A stretch of DNA of 64,000 bases, from positions 124,001 to 188,000 of the forward strand of contig NZ_PGGW01000061.1 in the NCBI RefSeq assembly GCF_002794255.1, in the 5' to 3' direction. Below the pieces are notes generated by a model that did no database searches, had not been told where the DNA came from, and saw only the letters and a program-made list of their open reading frames with translations. Shown piece after piece: positions 50,852 to 58,850 of this stretch (position 1 is the stretch's first letter; each line of letters opens with the position of its first letter). The translations under genes and the position numbers were made by a program. This stretch comes from Streptomyces carminius (lineage in GTDB: Bacteria > Actinomycetota > Actinomycetes > Streptomycetales > Streptomycetaceae).

Positions 50852-52294
50852 TCAGCCGGTGTTCCGGGCACCCCCGGCGGCCGGACCGGACGGCCCCGCG
50901 CCGAGCAGGTGCTCCCGCAGCACCGCCGTCAGGCCGGTGCGCTCCACCGTGTGCTCGAACCGGAAGGAGTGCGCCGCCTCCACGGCCTCCTCCGGCGTGA
51001 TCCCCGCGAAGAGCGCGGCGAAGCGTTCGGCGAGGGGCTCGGCGAGCAGGATGTGCCGCACCAGCAGGGCGATGTGCTGCCGTCTGCCCCACGGGTAGGG
51101 CTCGTAGCCGGGGAACTCCCGCTCGAAGAGCGCGTCGATGGGATCCAGGACATCGCGCACGCCCGCGTCCGAGCCTCCCCAGGAGTCCACACCGAGCCGG
51201 TCCTTCTGCTCCAGGGCGGGGCGGACGCGGCGCAGGTAGGGGCTGTCGGGCGCCGCGTGCACCAGCCCCTGCAGGCCGATGTCCTTGTAGGTCCACAGCG
51301 ACCAGCCGGCCCCGTGCTCCCGGTAGATCTCCAGTTGGTCGCGGAGCAGGGCGTAGCGCCACTCCTCCACCGGCCGGCCGGTGGGGTAGACGGGCCCGAA
51401 CTCGCCGATCCACACGGGTGTCCCGGTCTCGCGCATGAAGCGGGTCCGGCGCAGGAACGTCCCCTCGACGACCGAGCGGTCGAAGTACTCCCCCCGCGTC
51501 ACCCCGGGGTAGGCGGTGGCGCCCGCGATGCCGGGCAGGGCGTAGTCGTGCGCGGTGTAGACGCAGTTGGGGAACGGCTCGGCGCGGCGGGTGAAGACGG
51601 AGAAGTCGGTCGAGTACCGGTTGCCGTCGAGGAAGAGCACATGGCGGCCGTCGACCGCCCGGACGGCCTTCTCCAGCCGCTCGTAGAAGGCGAGCAGGGC
51701 CTCGCCGGTCGGGTCGGACGGCTCGTTGACGAGGTTGTACCCGGCGACCTCGGGACGGTCCCTGTAGCGGTCGGCGAGCTCCTCCCACAGGGCCACGGCG
51801 CGGTCCTGGAAGTGCCGGTGGATCCAGAAGGCGGCGCGGTGGGTGGGGTTGTCGCTGTGCCAGTGCTGGTTCTGCGCGCCGGGCAGCGCGTGGAGGTCGA
51901 TGACCGAGTACAGGCCGTGTTCCGCCAGCAGGGTGACGACCCGGTCGAGGGCGGCGAAGCCGGCCTCCTTCCACTCCATGGGCCGGCCGTCGTCCTCGAA
52001 GTGCCGGTAGTTGACCGGGACGCGGACGCAGTTCATGCCGAGAGAGGCGAGGTACCGGGCGTCCGCCTCGTCGAAGAAGCCGGTCAGGAAGGCGTCGAAG
52101 AAGGCGTGGTACGCCTCCCGGCCCGTCGCCTCCCGGAGCAGGCGGCGGATCTCCCCCTCGCTGCCGGGGTAGCCGGTGACGAAGTTCTCCATGTTCATCC
52201 AGCCGCCGAGGCCGACGCCGGTCAGTACGACCGTCCGGCCGTGCTCGTCCGCGAGCCGGTCACCGTCGACATGAATCCATTCAAGCGCGGGCAC
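50852..52294 (-). CDS. Glycoside hydrolase family 5 enzyme (intracellular)
   Basis: The 480-residue protein starts with GTG 52294 behind AAGGGG. The TIM barrel has LTGVGLGGWMNMENFVTGYPG, LGMNCVRVPVNYRHF, IDLHALPGAQNQHWH, the acid/base Glu191 in NLVNEP and nucleophile Glu298 in VWIGEFG, followed by WSLWTYKDIG. A C-terminal helical region of ~100 residues is extra. There is no signal peptide, unusual for secreted cellulases, which fits a cytoplasmic glycosidase acting on small beta-glucosides or oligosaccharides. Its placement near the sugar-uptake locus is suggestive but not linked by operon structure. Confidence 0.88.
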   Translation of the reverse strand: MPALEWIHVDGDRLADEHGRTVVLTGVGLGGWMNMENFVTGYPGSEGEIRRLLREATGREAYHAFFDAFLTGFFDEADARYLASLGMNCVRVPVNYRHFEDDGRPMEWKEAGFAALDRVVTLLAEHGLYSVIDLHALPGAQNQHWHSDNPTHRAAFWIHRHFQDRAVALWEELADRYRDRPEVAGYNLVNEPSDPTGEALLAFYERLEKAVRAVDGRHVLFLDGNRYSTDFSVFTRRAEPFPNCVYTAHDYALPGIAGATAYPGVTRGEYFDRSVVEGTFLRRTRFMRETGTPVWIGEFGPVYPTGRPVEEWRYALLRDQLEIYREHGAGWSLWTYKDIGLQGLVHAAPDSPYLRRVRPALEQKDRLGVDSWGGSDAGVRDVLDPIDALFEREFPGYEPYPWGRRQHIALLVRHILLAEPLAERFAALFAGITPEEAVEAAHSFRFEHTVERTGLTAVLREHLLGAGPSGPAAGGARNTG

Positions 52295-52447
52295 TGCGTT
52301 CCCCTTCCGATGCGGTGTGCGAAGGGCCGCGCCGTGCGGGCCGCCGCCGCTCCGGGGGCCGGTACCGCCCTCCGCTTCCTGCCCCGTGGGGGGTGCGGGC
52401 ACGCGCCCGGCCGGGGCACGGACTCCCATCCGCCTTTTACCGGGCGC

Positions 52448-52545
52448 GTACCCGGGTACACCAGCCCCCGCACCGCGTCTTTCCGCAGGGATCCGGCCCG
52501 GCGGACGGCGGTGCGGGAAGACTGCGGGAAGACTGCGGAAAGACG
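52448..52545. repeat. Palindrome and 11-bp tandem repeat in the divergent gap
   Basis: GTACCCGGGTAC (52448-52459) is a perfect 12-bp palindrome. At 52513-52545 the unit GCGGGAAGACT occurs twice exactly and a third time with two changes; eleven bases is about one helical turn. Both lie between the divergent GH5 and pirin genes and just before the pirin ribosome site GAGGAG. Confidence 0.55.
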
Positions 52546-52555
52546 AGGAGCCGCG

Positions 52556-53545
52556 ATGAGCGGACCGGTCGGCACGGCCGACGCACCCCCGACCCGGGCC
52601 GACACCGGCCATCCCACCGCCCCGTGCGTGGAGGTCGGCGAGAGCCGCGAGGCGACGGTGGGCAGGTTCCGGGTACGCCGCGCGCTGCCGCGCCGGGGCC
52701 GGCGCACGGTCGGCGCCTGGTGCTTCGCCGACCACATGGGCCCGGCCGACGTCACCGAGAACAGCGGACTGGACATCGGCCCGCACCCGCACATCGGGCT
52801 GCAGACCGTCACCTGGCTCACCGACGGGCAGGTGCTGCACCGCGACAGCCTCGGCTCCGAGCAGGTGATCCGGCCCGGCCAGCTCAACCTGATGACCGCC
52901 GGCGGCGGCGTCTCCCACGCCGAGGAGGCCACCGGCCACTACCGCGGCACCCTGGAGGGCATCCAGCTGTGGGTCGCCCTGCCCGAGGCCACCCGGCACG
53001 GACCGGCCGCCTTCGAGCACCACACCGAGCTGCCCCGGACCGAGCTGGACGGCGGCGCGGGCGCGGCGACCGTCCTGGTCGGCGACTTCGGCGGGGCCGC
53101 CAGCCCGGCCCGGTACGACACCCCGCTGGTCGGCGTCGAGTTGGACCTGCGCGCACCGGCCACGGTGCCGCTGCGCACCGGCTTCGAGTACGCGCTGATC
53201 GTCCTGACGGGCGCCGTCGCCGTCCACGGGCAGCCGCTGCGCCCCGGCAGGCTCGGCTACCTGGGCGAGGGCCGCGACGAGCTCCGCGTCGAGGCGCGCG
53301 AACCGGCCCGGGCGATCCTGCTGGGCGGGAAACCGTTCGAGGAACCGATCCTGATGTGGTGGAACTTCGTCGGCCGCACCCGGGAGGAGATCGACGCCGC
53401 CCACGCCTCCTGGGCCGCGCGGGACGACCGGTTCGGCCGGGTGGACTCCGCCCTGCCGCGCATCCCGGTCGCCGCGCCCCACTGGCAGCGCGGCGGCGCG
53501 CGTCCGGCCTCCGGCGGCCGGCATTCCGAGGGGAGCGCACCATGA
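52556..53545 (+). CDS. Pirin family protein
   Basis: The 329-residue bicupin protein has VGAWCFADHMGP, the metal-binding GPHPHIGLQTVTWL and AGGGVSHAEEATGHYRGTLEGIQLWVALPE, and a C-terminal PFEEPILMWWNFVGRTREEI. Pirins bind Fe(II) at two His and one Glu of the N-terminal cupin, and some oxidise quercetin. The ATG follows GAGGAG. The stop overlaps the next start (ATGA), so a GNAT protein is co-translated. Confidence 0.93.
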   Translation: MSGPVGTADAPPTRADTGHPTAPCVEVGESREATVGRFRVRRALPRRGRRTVGAWCFADHMGPADVTENSGLDIGPHPHIGLQTVTWLTDGQVLHRDSLGSEQVIRPGQLNLMTAGGGVSHAEEATGHYRGTLEGIQLWVALPEATRHGPAAFEHHTELPRTELDGGAGAATVLVGDFGGAASPARYDTPLVGVELDLRAPATVPLRTGFEYALIVLTGAVAVHGQPLRPGRLGYLGEGRDELRVEAREPARAILLGGKPFEEPILMWWNFVGRTREEIDAAHASWAARDDRFGRVDSALPRIPVAAPHWQRGGARPASGGRHSEGSAP

Positions 53546-53868
53546 GCATCGGCGTCCGCGACAACACCGCCGAGAACCGCTACGAGATCCACGACGGCGA
53601 ACGGCTGGCGGGCTTCTGCGCCTACGAGATCACCGGCGGGAGGATCGCCCTCACCCACACCGAGACCCTGCCGGAGTTCGCCGGCCGCGGCATGGCGAGG
53701 CGGCTGGTCACCGCGGCGCTCGACGACGTCCGCCGCCGGGGGCTGGTCGTCCTGCCGTTCTGCTCGTACGTCCGCGAGGTCGTCGAGCGGGACCCCGGCG
53801 CCTACCTCGATCTCGTCCCCGAGCAGGCGCGGGAGCGCTTCGGACTGCCCCGCACCGGGGCGGCGTGA
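53542..53868 (+). CDS. GNAT-like N-acetyltransferase (YidJ/Gcn5-related small form)
   Basis: The 108-residue single-domain protein has YEIHDGERLAGFCAYEI, TETLPEFAGRGMARRLVTAALDDVRRRG (the CoA-binding RGxA-like loop) and VLPFCSYVREVVERDPGAYLDLVP. This is the short bacterial acetyltransferase type often found beside stress genes. The substrate is unknown. It overlaps the pirin gene by four bases. Confidence 0.85.
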   Translation: MSIGVRDNTAENRYEIHDGERLAGFCAYEITGGRIALTHTETLPEFAGRGMARRLVTAALDDVRRRGLVVLPFCSYVREVVERDPGAYLDLVPEQARERFGLPRTGAA

Positions 53869-53949
53869 GCCAGCCGCGTCCGGCCGGCCTCCGGCGGTGC
53901 CGGGGCCGGCCGGACGCGTGCGGTGCGGTGGGCCGGGTCGGTGGCGGAA

Positions 53950-54216
53950 TCAGGACAGGGAGAGGAAGAGCTTCTCCATCTTCCGGGCGTCGACGCCGTC
54001 GGCGCCGCCCTCCTCGGCCAGGCACTGCTTGAGGCCACTGGCGACGATCGAGAAGCCCGCCCGGTCCAGCGCGCGGTTGACCGCAGCGAGCTGGGTGACG
54101 ACGTCCTCGCAGTCGCGTCCCTCCTCCAGCATGCGCACGACGGCGGCGAGCTGGCCCTGGGCGCGCCGGAGCCGGTTGGCGGCCGATCGCACGTTCTCGG
54201 GGGGAAGCTGGACCAC
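53950..54216 (-). CDS. CstR-like persulfide/metal-sensing repressor (CsoR family)
   Basis: The 88-residue all-helical repressor has Cys36 and Cys65 at the positions of the CsoR metal ligands (RDCEDVV and GLKQCL). The third ligand, His61 of copper sensors, is a Gly. CsoR proteins lacking that His but keeping both Cys are typical of CstR, which reacts with persulfides instead of copper. The neighbouring genes for persulfide oxidation and sulfur transfer agree. It is 98 bases past the thioredoxin gene. Its probable operators are the three palindromes at 54729, 58101 and 58148. The ATG at 54216 follows a GAGAGGACC site. Confidence 0.82.
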   Translation of the reverse strand: MVQLPPENVRSAANRLRRAQGQLAAVVRMLEEGRDCEDVVTQLAAVNRALDRAGFSIVASGLKQCLAEEGGADGVDARKMEKLFLSLS

Positions 54217-54285
54217 GGTGGCCGGTCCTCTCGTCTCGGTTCGTCCCGGTGGGGCTGTCCGGTCCGCGGGCGCGGCCCGCGGCGC

Positions 54286-54324
54286 TCAGCCCGCGGTAAT
54301 CAGTCCGCGGTAATCAGTCCGCGG
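54286..54324. repeat. 14-bp tandem triplication over the thioredoxin stop codon
   Basis: Units start at 54286, 54300 and 54314, each beginning TCAG(C/T)CCGCGG. On the minus strand each unit carries GCGGACTGA or its variant, so the 3' end of the gene and stop codon are repeated two further times downstream. Confidence 0.8.
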
Positions 54325-54688
54325 TGCCGGACTCCTGGGCGGCCACGGAGGCGCGCACCTCTTCCATGTCCAGGCCGCGGACGGCGTCGATCACCTGGTC
54401 CAGGGCCTGCGAGGGCAGCGCGCCGGGCTGCGCGAAGACCAGGACGCCCTCGCGGAAGGCCATCAGGGTGGGGACCGAGGTGATGTTCGCGGCGGCCGCC
54501 AGGGCCTGCTCGGCCTCGGTGTCGACCTTGCCGAAGACGATGTCGGAGTTGGCCTCGGACGCCTCCTCGTACACCGGGGCGAACTGACGGCACGGACCAC
54601 ACCAGGACGCCCAGAAGTCGACGAGGACGATGTCGTTCTCCGTCACGGTCTTCTCGAAGTCGGCGGCGGTCAGGGTGGTGGTGCTCAT
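54314..54688 (-). CDS. trxA: Thioredoxin
   Basis: The 124-residue thioredoxin has VLVDFWASWCGPCRQFAPVYEE with Cys30 and Cys33, and ITSVPTLMAFREG with the conserved cis-Pro. A short C-terminal extension (SVAAQESGTAD) is unlike housekeeping TrxA. Placed in the persulfide regulon, it may reduce protein persulfides or trisulfides. It has its own CsoR-type operator 41 bases upstream and is separated from the exporter by a strong hairpin (54793-54832). Confidence 0.92.
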   Translation of the reverse strand: MSTTTLTAADFEKTVTENDIVLVDFWASWCGPCRQFAPVYEEASEANSDIVFGKVDTEAEQALAAAANITSVPTLMAFREGVLVFAQPGALPSQALDQVIDAVRGLDMEEVRASVAAQESGTAD

Positions 54689-54728
54689 GCGGTGCTTCCT
54701 TCCGGATCGGTCCGGGCGGCATCATGCG

Positions 54729-54744
54729 ATACCCCCTGGGGTAA
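54729..54744 (-). promoter_or_regulatory. CsoR/CstR-type operator of the thioredoxin gene
   Basis: The sequence ATACCCCCTGGGGTAA contains the perfect palindrome TACCCC-CT-GGGGTA (54730-54743). It matches the TACCCC...GGGGTA type bound by CsoR-family repressors, and lies just upstream of the thioredoxin ATG. Confidence 0.75.
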
Positions 54745-54792
54745 TGAACGCCAGGGCGCGGCGGAACATTCCGCCGCGCCCCGCGGCGCACT

Positions 54793-54832
54793 CCGTACGG
54801 GATACCCCGTTGTGGCGGGATGTCCCGTGCGG
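54793..54832. terminator. Hairpin after the exporter gene
   Basis: A 17-bp stem (54793-54809 with 54816-54832, loop TTGTGG) has 14 canonical pairs, two G-T wobbles and one mismatch. It follows the leftward exporter gene by about 12 bases. Confidence 0.65.
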
Positions 54833-54843
54833 AGCGACGGACA

Positions 54844-55722
54844 CTAGGAGCTGTGCACGGCGCGCCGCAAGGGGCACCGGGCGACGAGGCCGTAGCACAG
54901 GCCCGCTCCGGTGCCGAGCGAGGCGAGCACGGCGAGGGCGGGCAGCCGCAGCTCGGCGGGGGCCTGCTGGAGCAGGGTGAAGGCGCCCATGGCCAGGACG
55001 AACCAGGCGAAGCCCCGGGACAGGGCGGCGGCCGGGACGCGGCCGGCCAGCTTCGCGCCGGCCAGGGAGCCGGCGACGGCGACGGCGGTGACGGCCGCGG
55101 TCAGCGCCCAGTCGATGGGGACGGTGGTGAGGTAGCCGGCGAATCCGGCGGTGGACTTCATGGCGATGACCAGCAGCGAGGTGCCGACGGCCACCGGCAT
55201 GGGCAGTCCGCCCAGCAGGGCCAGGGCGGGGACGACGAGGAAGCCGCCGCCCGCGCCGACCAGACCGGTGGCCAGGCCGACGGCCGCCCCGTCCAGCAGC
55301 ACCCGGCGCACCGGGAGCCGGCGGTGGGCCCGCTCGGGGTCGGCGGTGCCGTTCCGTCCGCGGAGCATGGCGGCGGCGGTGACGATCATCATGGCGGCGA
55401 ACGCGACCAGCAGGACGACATCGGGGATATGGCCGCCGAGCAGGCCGCCGGTGTAGGCGCCGGCCATGCCCGCGGCGCCGAACAGGGCGCCGGTGCGCCA
55501 GCGGACCCGGCCGCCGCGGGCGTGGCCGACCACGCCCACGGCGGAGGTGACGCCGACGACGAACAGGGAGGTGGCGATGGCCTCCTTGGCGTCCAGCCCC
55601 GCGACGTACACCAGGAGCGGCACGGTCAGGATCGACCCGCCGCCCCCGAGCAGTCCGAGGGAGACGCCGACCAGCAGCGCCAGAACCAGGACCAGGGCGA
55701 GCGTCGGCGTCATGTCCGTCAC
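54844..55722 (-). CDS. TauE/SafE-family sulfite or organosulfur exporter
   Basis: This 292-residue protein has eight expected membrane helices. It shows the duplicated TSUP pattern, with LGLLGGGGSILTVPLLVYVAG in the first half and GLVGAGGGFLVVPALALLGG in the second. TSUP members move sulfite, sulfonates or sulfoacetate. In persulfide regulons the exporter is thought to remove sulfite or thiosulfate made by the dioxygenase and rhodanese. The GTG start overlaps the rhodanese stop (GTGA); an ATG nine bases later is possible. Confidence 0.9.
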   Translation of the reverse strand: MTDMTPTLALVLVLALLVGVSLGLLGGGGSILTVPLLVYVAGLDAKEAIATSLFVVGVTSAVGVVGHARGGRVRWRTGALFGAAGMAGAYTGGLLGGHIPDVVLLVAFAAMMIVTAAAMLRGRNGTADPERAHRRLPVRRVLLDGAAVGLATGLVGAGGGFLVVPALALLGGLPMPVAVGTSLLVIAMKSTAGFAGYLTTVPIDWALTAAVTAVAVAGSLAGAKLAGRVPAAALSRGFAWFVLAMGAFTLLQQAPAELRLPALAVLASLGTGAGLCYGLVARCPLRRAVHSS

Positions 55723-56300
55723 CTGCCGCTGTCGGCGAGCTGCGCGACGGCCGCGCGCGGATCGAAGGACGGCGTGCGGTTCCACGGCATCTTCGACAGC
55801 AGCACGCCCATGGCGCAGGTGTTGCTGATGGCCGCGAAGGCCAGCCCGCCGCCGACGAACGCCGACAGCAGCTGCATGCCGGGAACGGCGAGGCTGCCGA
55901 GGGCACCGACCAGGACCAGGGAACCGGCGACCAGGCGGACCTGCCGTTCCATGTCCCAGCGCTCCTGGCCGTGGTTGACCGGGGCGCCGGACTTCTCCCA
56001 GGCGGTCATGCCGCCGGACAGGACGGTCAGGCCCGGCAGTCCGGCCTCGGCGAGGGCGCGCTCGGCCGCTCCGGCGCGCTGGCCGGAGCGGCACACCAGT
56101 ACCACGTCGGTGTCCAGGTGCCTCGTCAGCTCCTCGCGGTGCTCGCGCAGGGTGTCCAGCGGGACGTTGTAGGCGCCGGGGATGTGGGCGGCCTCGAACT
56201 CGGCGGGGGAACGGACGTCCAGCAGCCTCGGGGGGCTGTCCGAGGCGAGCCTGGCGCGCAGCTCGCCGGTGTCCAGGTGGCGGGTGACGGGGGTGCTCAT
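55719..56300 (-). CDS. YgaP-like membrane rhodanese
   Basis: The protein has 193 residues. The N-terminal rhodanese domain has LLDVRSPAEFEAAHIPGAYNVPL and the active Cys70 in VLVCRSGQRAG. The C-terminal ~60 residues hold two membrane helices (LVAGSLVLVGALGSL and FVGGGLAFAAISNTCAMGVLL), the DUF2892-like anchor found in YgaP. It transfers sulfane sulfur at the membrane. AAGGAAC precedes the ATG, and it is 76 bases downstream of the persulfide dioxygenase gene in the same operon. Confidence 0.9.
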   Translation of the reverse strand: MSTPVTRHLDTGELRARLASDSPPRLLDVRSPAEFEAAHIPGAYNVPLDTLREHREELTRHLDTDVVLVCRSGQRAGAAERALAEAGLPGLTVLSGGMTAWEKSGAPVNHGQERWDMERQVRLVAGSLVLVGALGSLAVPGMQLLSAFVGGGLAFAAISNTCAMGVLLSKMPWNRTPSFDPRAAVAQLADSGR

Positions 56301-56376
56301 ACGGGGTGTTCCTTCTGTTCGGGTCCGTGCGGCCGTTCCGGCCGGACGGACGGGGGCTGGGGGCGGGCCCCGGGGG

Positions 56377-58071
56377 TTACAGCAGGCCGGCGGGACCGGC
56401 GCTGTCGAAGCCGTCGTCGACGGCGACGACGTCGTGTCCGCGGGCGTGGAGCAGGGCGGCCACGACCGAGGCGCGGTAGCCGCCCGCACAGTGCACCCAG
56501 ATCCGGCGGCCGGCGGGGACCTCGCCGGCGCGGTCGGGGATCTCGTGGACGGGGATGTGGAGCGAGCCGGGGATGCGGGCCACCTCGCGCTCCTGGTTCC
56601 GCCGCACGTCCAGGACGACGAGGTTCTCCTCACCCCGGTCGAGGGCGGCCTTCAGCCCGGCGAACGTGGCGCGCTCGGAGGTGGCCAGGGGTTCGCCGCC
56701 GGCCCAGTCGCCGGGGCCGCCGGTGGCCATGGCTGCCGGGCGGTCGATGCCGATGCGCACCAGCTCGCGCTGCGCCGCGGCCACCTGTTCGGCGCTCTCG
56801 CCCAGCAGGGTGAGCGGGGTGCCCCAGGGGATCAGCCAGCCCAGGTAGGTGACGAACTGCCCGTCCAGGCCGAAGTTGAGGCTGCCGGCCAGGTGCCCGG
56901 CGGCGAAGGCGGTGCGGTCGCGCAGGTCGACCACCCACTCCCCCGCCTCGATGCGGCGGCGCAGCTCGGCCGGGTCCGCGACGGCCGGGGCCGACAGGTC
57001 GGGGGCGCCGGGTCCGGCGGTGTTGGCCGGGCCCATGTGGGCGTAGTAGGCCGGGAAGGCGTCCAGACCGGCCAGCAGCCGCTGGAGGTAGGTCTCCTCG
57101 TCCTCGGTCAGCGCGGTGTTGGTGCGCTTCTCCTGGCCGATGGTGCTGGACAGGCCTGCGGCCTGGGTGGCCGAGCAGAACGAGCCGAAGCCGTGGGTGG
57201 GGTAGACGGCCGTGTCGTCCGGCAGTTCGGCGGCCAGCCGGTGCGCCGAGCGCCACTGGGCCCGCACCAGGGTGTCGGTGTGGTCCGGCCCCAGCAGGTC
57301 GGGCCGTCCGGTGGTGCCGTACAGCAGTGAGCCGCCGGTGAAGACCGCGAGCTGCTCACCGCCTGACCGCAGGGCGTACGACAGGTGGGTGTGGGTGTGC
57401 CCGGGGGTGTGGATCGCCCGCACCCGCATGGCACCGACCTCGATCGTGTCGCCGTCGCGGACCGGGGTGCGCTCGTAGGAGACCTCGTCCTCGGCGTTGA
57501 CCAGGTAGGCCGCGCCGACCTCGCGGGCCAGGGCCAGGCCGCCGGTGACGTAGTCGTTGTGGATGTGCGTCTCGAACACGTGGGTGATGCGCACCCCGGC
57601 GGCCTCGGCCAGCTCGGTGACACGGTCGTAGTCGCGCTGCGGGTCGACCACCAGCGCCACCGAGCCGTCGTGGGCGAGGTAGGTGCGGTCGCCCAGGCCG
57701 GGGGTCTCCACCGGCAGGACGGTGATCTCCGGGCCCGCCGCGCGCACGGGGGCGGCGGGGGCGTCGCCGGTGGCCACCGGGCGTCCGGCGTCGACCCAGG
57801 CCGCGGTGCCGCCGGTGACGTTGCGGGCGTCGTAGCCCAGGTCGCGCAGCAGCGCCGCCGCCTGCGCGCTGCGGCCCCCGCTCCGGCAGATCACGTAGAC
57901 CGGGCGCTCCCTGGGCAGCCCGGCCGCCTTCGCCGGGAGCAGTCCGAGCGGCGCCGGCCGGGCGCCGGGGACATGGCCGGCGCGGTACTCGCCGCTGTCG
58001 CGGACGTCGATGACGACGGCACCTGCCGCGTGCGCCGCGGCGAACCGCTGCTGGTCGATCTCGGGAACCAT
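56377..58071 (-). CDS. Persulfide dioxygenase-rhodanese fusion (CstB-like)
   Basis: The 564-residue protein has four domains. Residues 1-105 are a rhodanese with Cys62 in VICRSGGRS. Residues 115-340 are an ETHE1-type MBL domain with the metal site THIHNDY (His169, His171, Asp173) and HTPGHTHTHLSY. Residues 370-450 are a rhodanese-like domain lacking the Cys, and the last ~100 hold a third rhodanese with Cys528 in HCAGGYRAS. CstB proteins oxidise persulfide to thiosulfate or sulfite with Fe(II). AGGAGG precedes the ATG at 58071. It is the first gene of the leftward operon and is flanked upstream by two CsoR-type operators. Confidence 0.9.
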   Translation of the reverse strand: MVPEIDQQRFAAAHAAGAVVIDVRDSGEYRAGHVPGARPAPLGLLPAKAAGLPRERPVYVICRSGGRSAQAAALLRDLGYDARNVTGGTAAWVDAGRPVATGDAPAAPVRAAGPEITVLPVETPGLGDRTYLAHDGSVALVVDPQRDYDRVTELAEAAGVRITHVFETHIHNDYVTGGLALAREVGAAYLVNAEDEVSYERTPVRDGDTIEVGAMRVRAIHTPGHTHTHLSYALRSGGEQLAVFTGGSLLYGTTGRPDLLGPDHTDTLVRAQWRSAHRLAAELPDDTAVYPTHGFGSFCSATQAAGLSSTIGQEKRTNTALTEDEETYLQRLLAGLDAFPAYYAHMGPANTAGPGAPDLSAPAVADPAELRRRIEAGEWVVDLRDRTAFAAGHLAGSLNFGLDGQFVTYLGWLIPWGTPLTLLGESAEQVAAAQRELVRIGIDRPAAMATGGPGDWAGGEPLATSERATFAGLKAALDRGEENLVVLDVRRNQEREVARIPGSLHIPVHEIPDRAGEVPAGRRIWVHCAGGYRASVVAALLHARGHDVVAVDDGFDSAGPAGLL

Positions 58072-58100
58072 GCGGACCTCCTGCTCACTTCCTTCGAAAA

Positions 58101-58116
58101 ATACCCGGGGGGGTAT
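58101..58116 (-). promoter_or_regulatory. CsoR/CstR-type operator A of the persulfide operon
   Basis: ATACCC (58101-58106) faces GGGTAT (58111-58116) with a GGGG centre. It lies 30 bases upstream of the CstB-like ATG and has the same form as the operator at 54729. Confidence 0.75.
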
Positions 58117-58147
58117 ATCGGGGTCCAACCGTAACAGGATCCGCTTT

Positions 58148-58163
58148 ATGCCCCCGGGGGTAT
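58148..58163 (-). promoter_or_regulatory. CsoR/CstR-type operator B of the persulfide operon
   Basis: ATGCCCCCGGGGGTAT is a 16-bp palindrome with one G-T pair. The distance to operator A (31 bases between sites, 47 centre to centre) is near four to five helical turns. It would also overlap any promoter for the rightward DUF6153 gene, so it could act on both. Confidence 0.7.
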
Positions 58164-58258
58164 ACGGGAGTGATGCGGGTCACCTCCGCGTACCGTCGCC
58201 GGGACGTGGGCGACCGTACTTATCCCCGCCTGACGGACGAACCCGTAGGATCGGCCGT

Positions 58259-58735
58259 GTGAATCGGTGGTCGCGTCCGTCCGCCCTCCCCCCGGGGACC
58301 TGGGCCCGGTCGCCGCTGTCCGTTCCGGCGGCGCTGGTCCTGGCCGTCCTGACGGGACTGGTGGCGATGCACGGCCTGGCACCGGGCTCCCCCGGGCCGT
58401 CGGCCCGGACAGGTCCCGCGCACCACGCCGGTCCCGCGGACCACACCGGTCCCGCGAGCCGTTCGATGCCCACCCACGAGCACCCGGCGGCCGCCTCCTT
58501 TGGACCCGACGGCGCCCAGTGCGCGCACTCGGCGCACGGCACGGGCGGACACCCGGACCACGCGGACGCCACCTGCGCGGCCGGCGGCACCTCCGCCGCG
58601 CCGCAGCCGCCCGTCCTCCCCGCCGCCGCGGCGGCCTCCCCCGGGGGCCCGGCGGCCGTCCGGCACCTGCCCGCCACCGCGGCGGGCAGTCGCGCCCCGC
58701 CGTCCCTGAGCGAACTCCAGCTCCTGCGCATATAG
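58259..58735 (+). CDS. DUF6153 family protein
   Basis: The GTG at 58259 gives 158 residues with one membrane helix (VPAALVLAVLTGLVAMHGL, about 24-42) and an outer segment rich in His, Cys and Pro (PAHHAGPADHTGP, THEHP, CAHSAHGTGGHPDHADATC). This is the pattern of DUF6153 proteins found beside DUF305 in streptomycetes. Such segments may bind copper or another metal. A -10-like TAGGAT (58246-58251) lies so close that the transcript may be leaderless. The next two genes are on the same strand. Confidence 0.78.
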   Translation: MNRWSRPSALPPGTWARSPLSVPAALVLAVLTGLVAMHGLAPGSPGPSARTGPAHHAGPADHTGPASRSMPTHEHPAAASFGPDGAQCAHSAHGTGGHPDHADATCAAGGTSAAPQPPVLPAAAAASPGGPAAVRHLPATAAGSRAPPSLSELQLLRI

Positions 58736-58850
58736 GAACGCCCGCGTGCGTCCCCGCCCGTCCACCGGGACGGCGGCGGTGGCGCGCGCCGCCGCGTCCT
58801 CCGGCGCTTCCCAGCGCCTCCCACAGTCTCTTCCGCAGGAGTCGTATCCC

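Noticed and set aside
53950..54216. Copper repressor CsoR
   Set aside because: Both Cys ligands are present, but the His ligand is replaced by Gly and the neighbouring genes are for persulfides.
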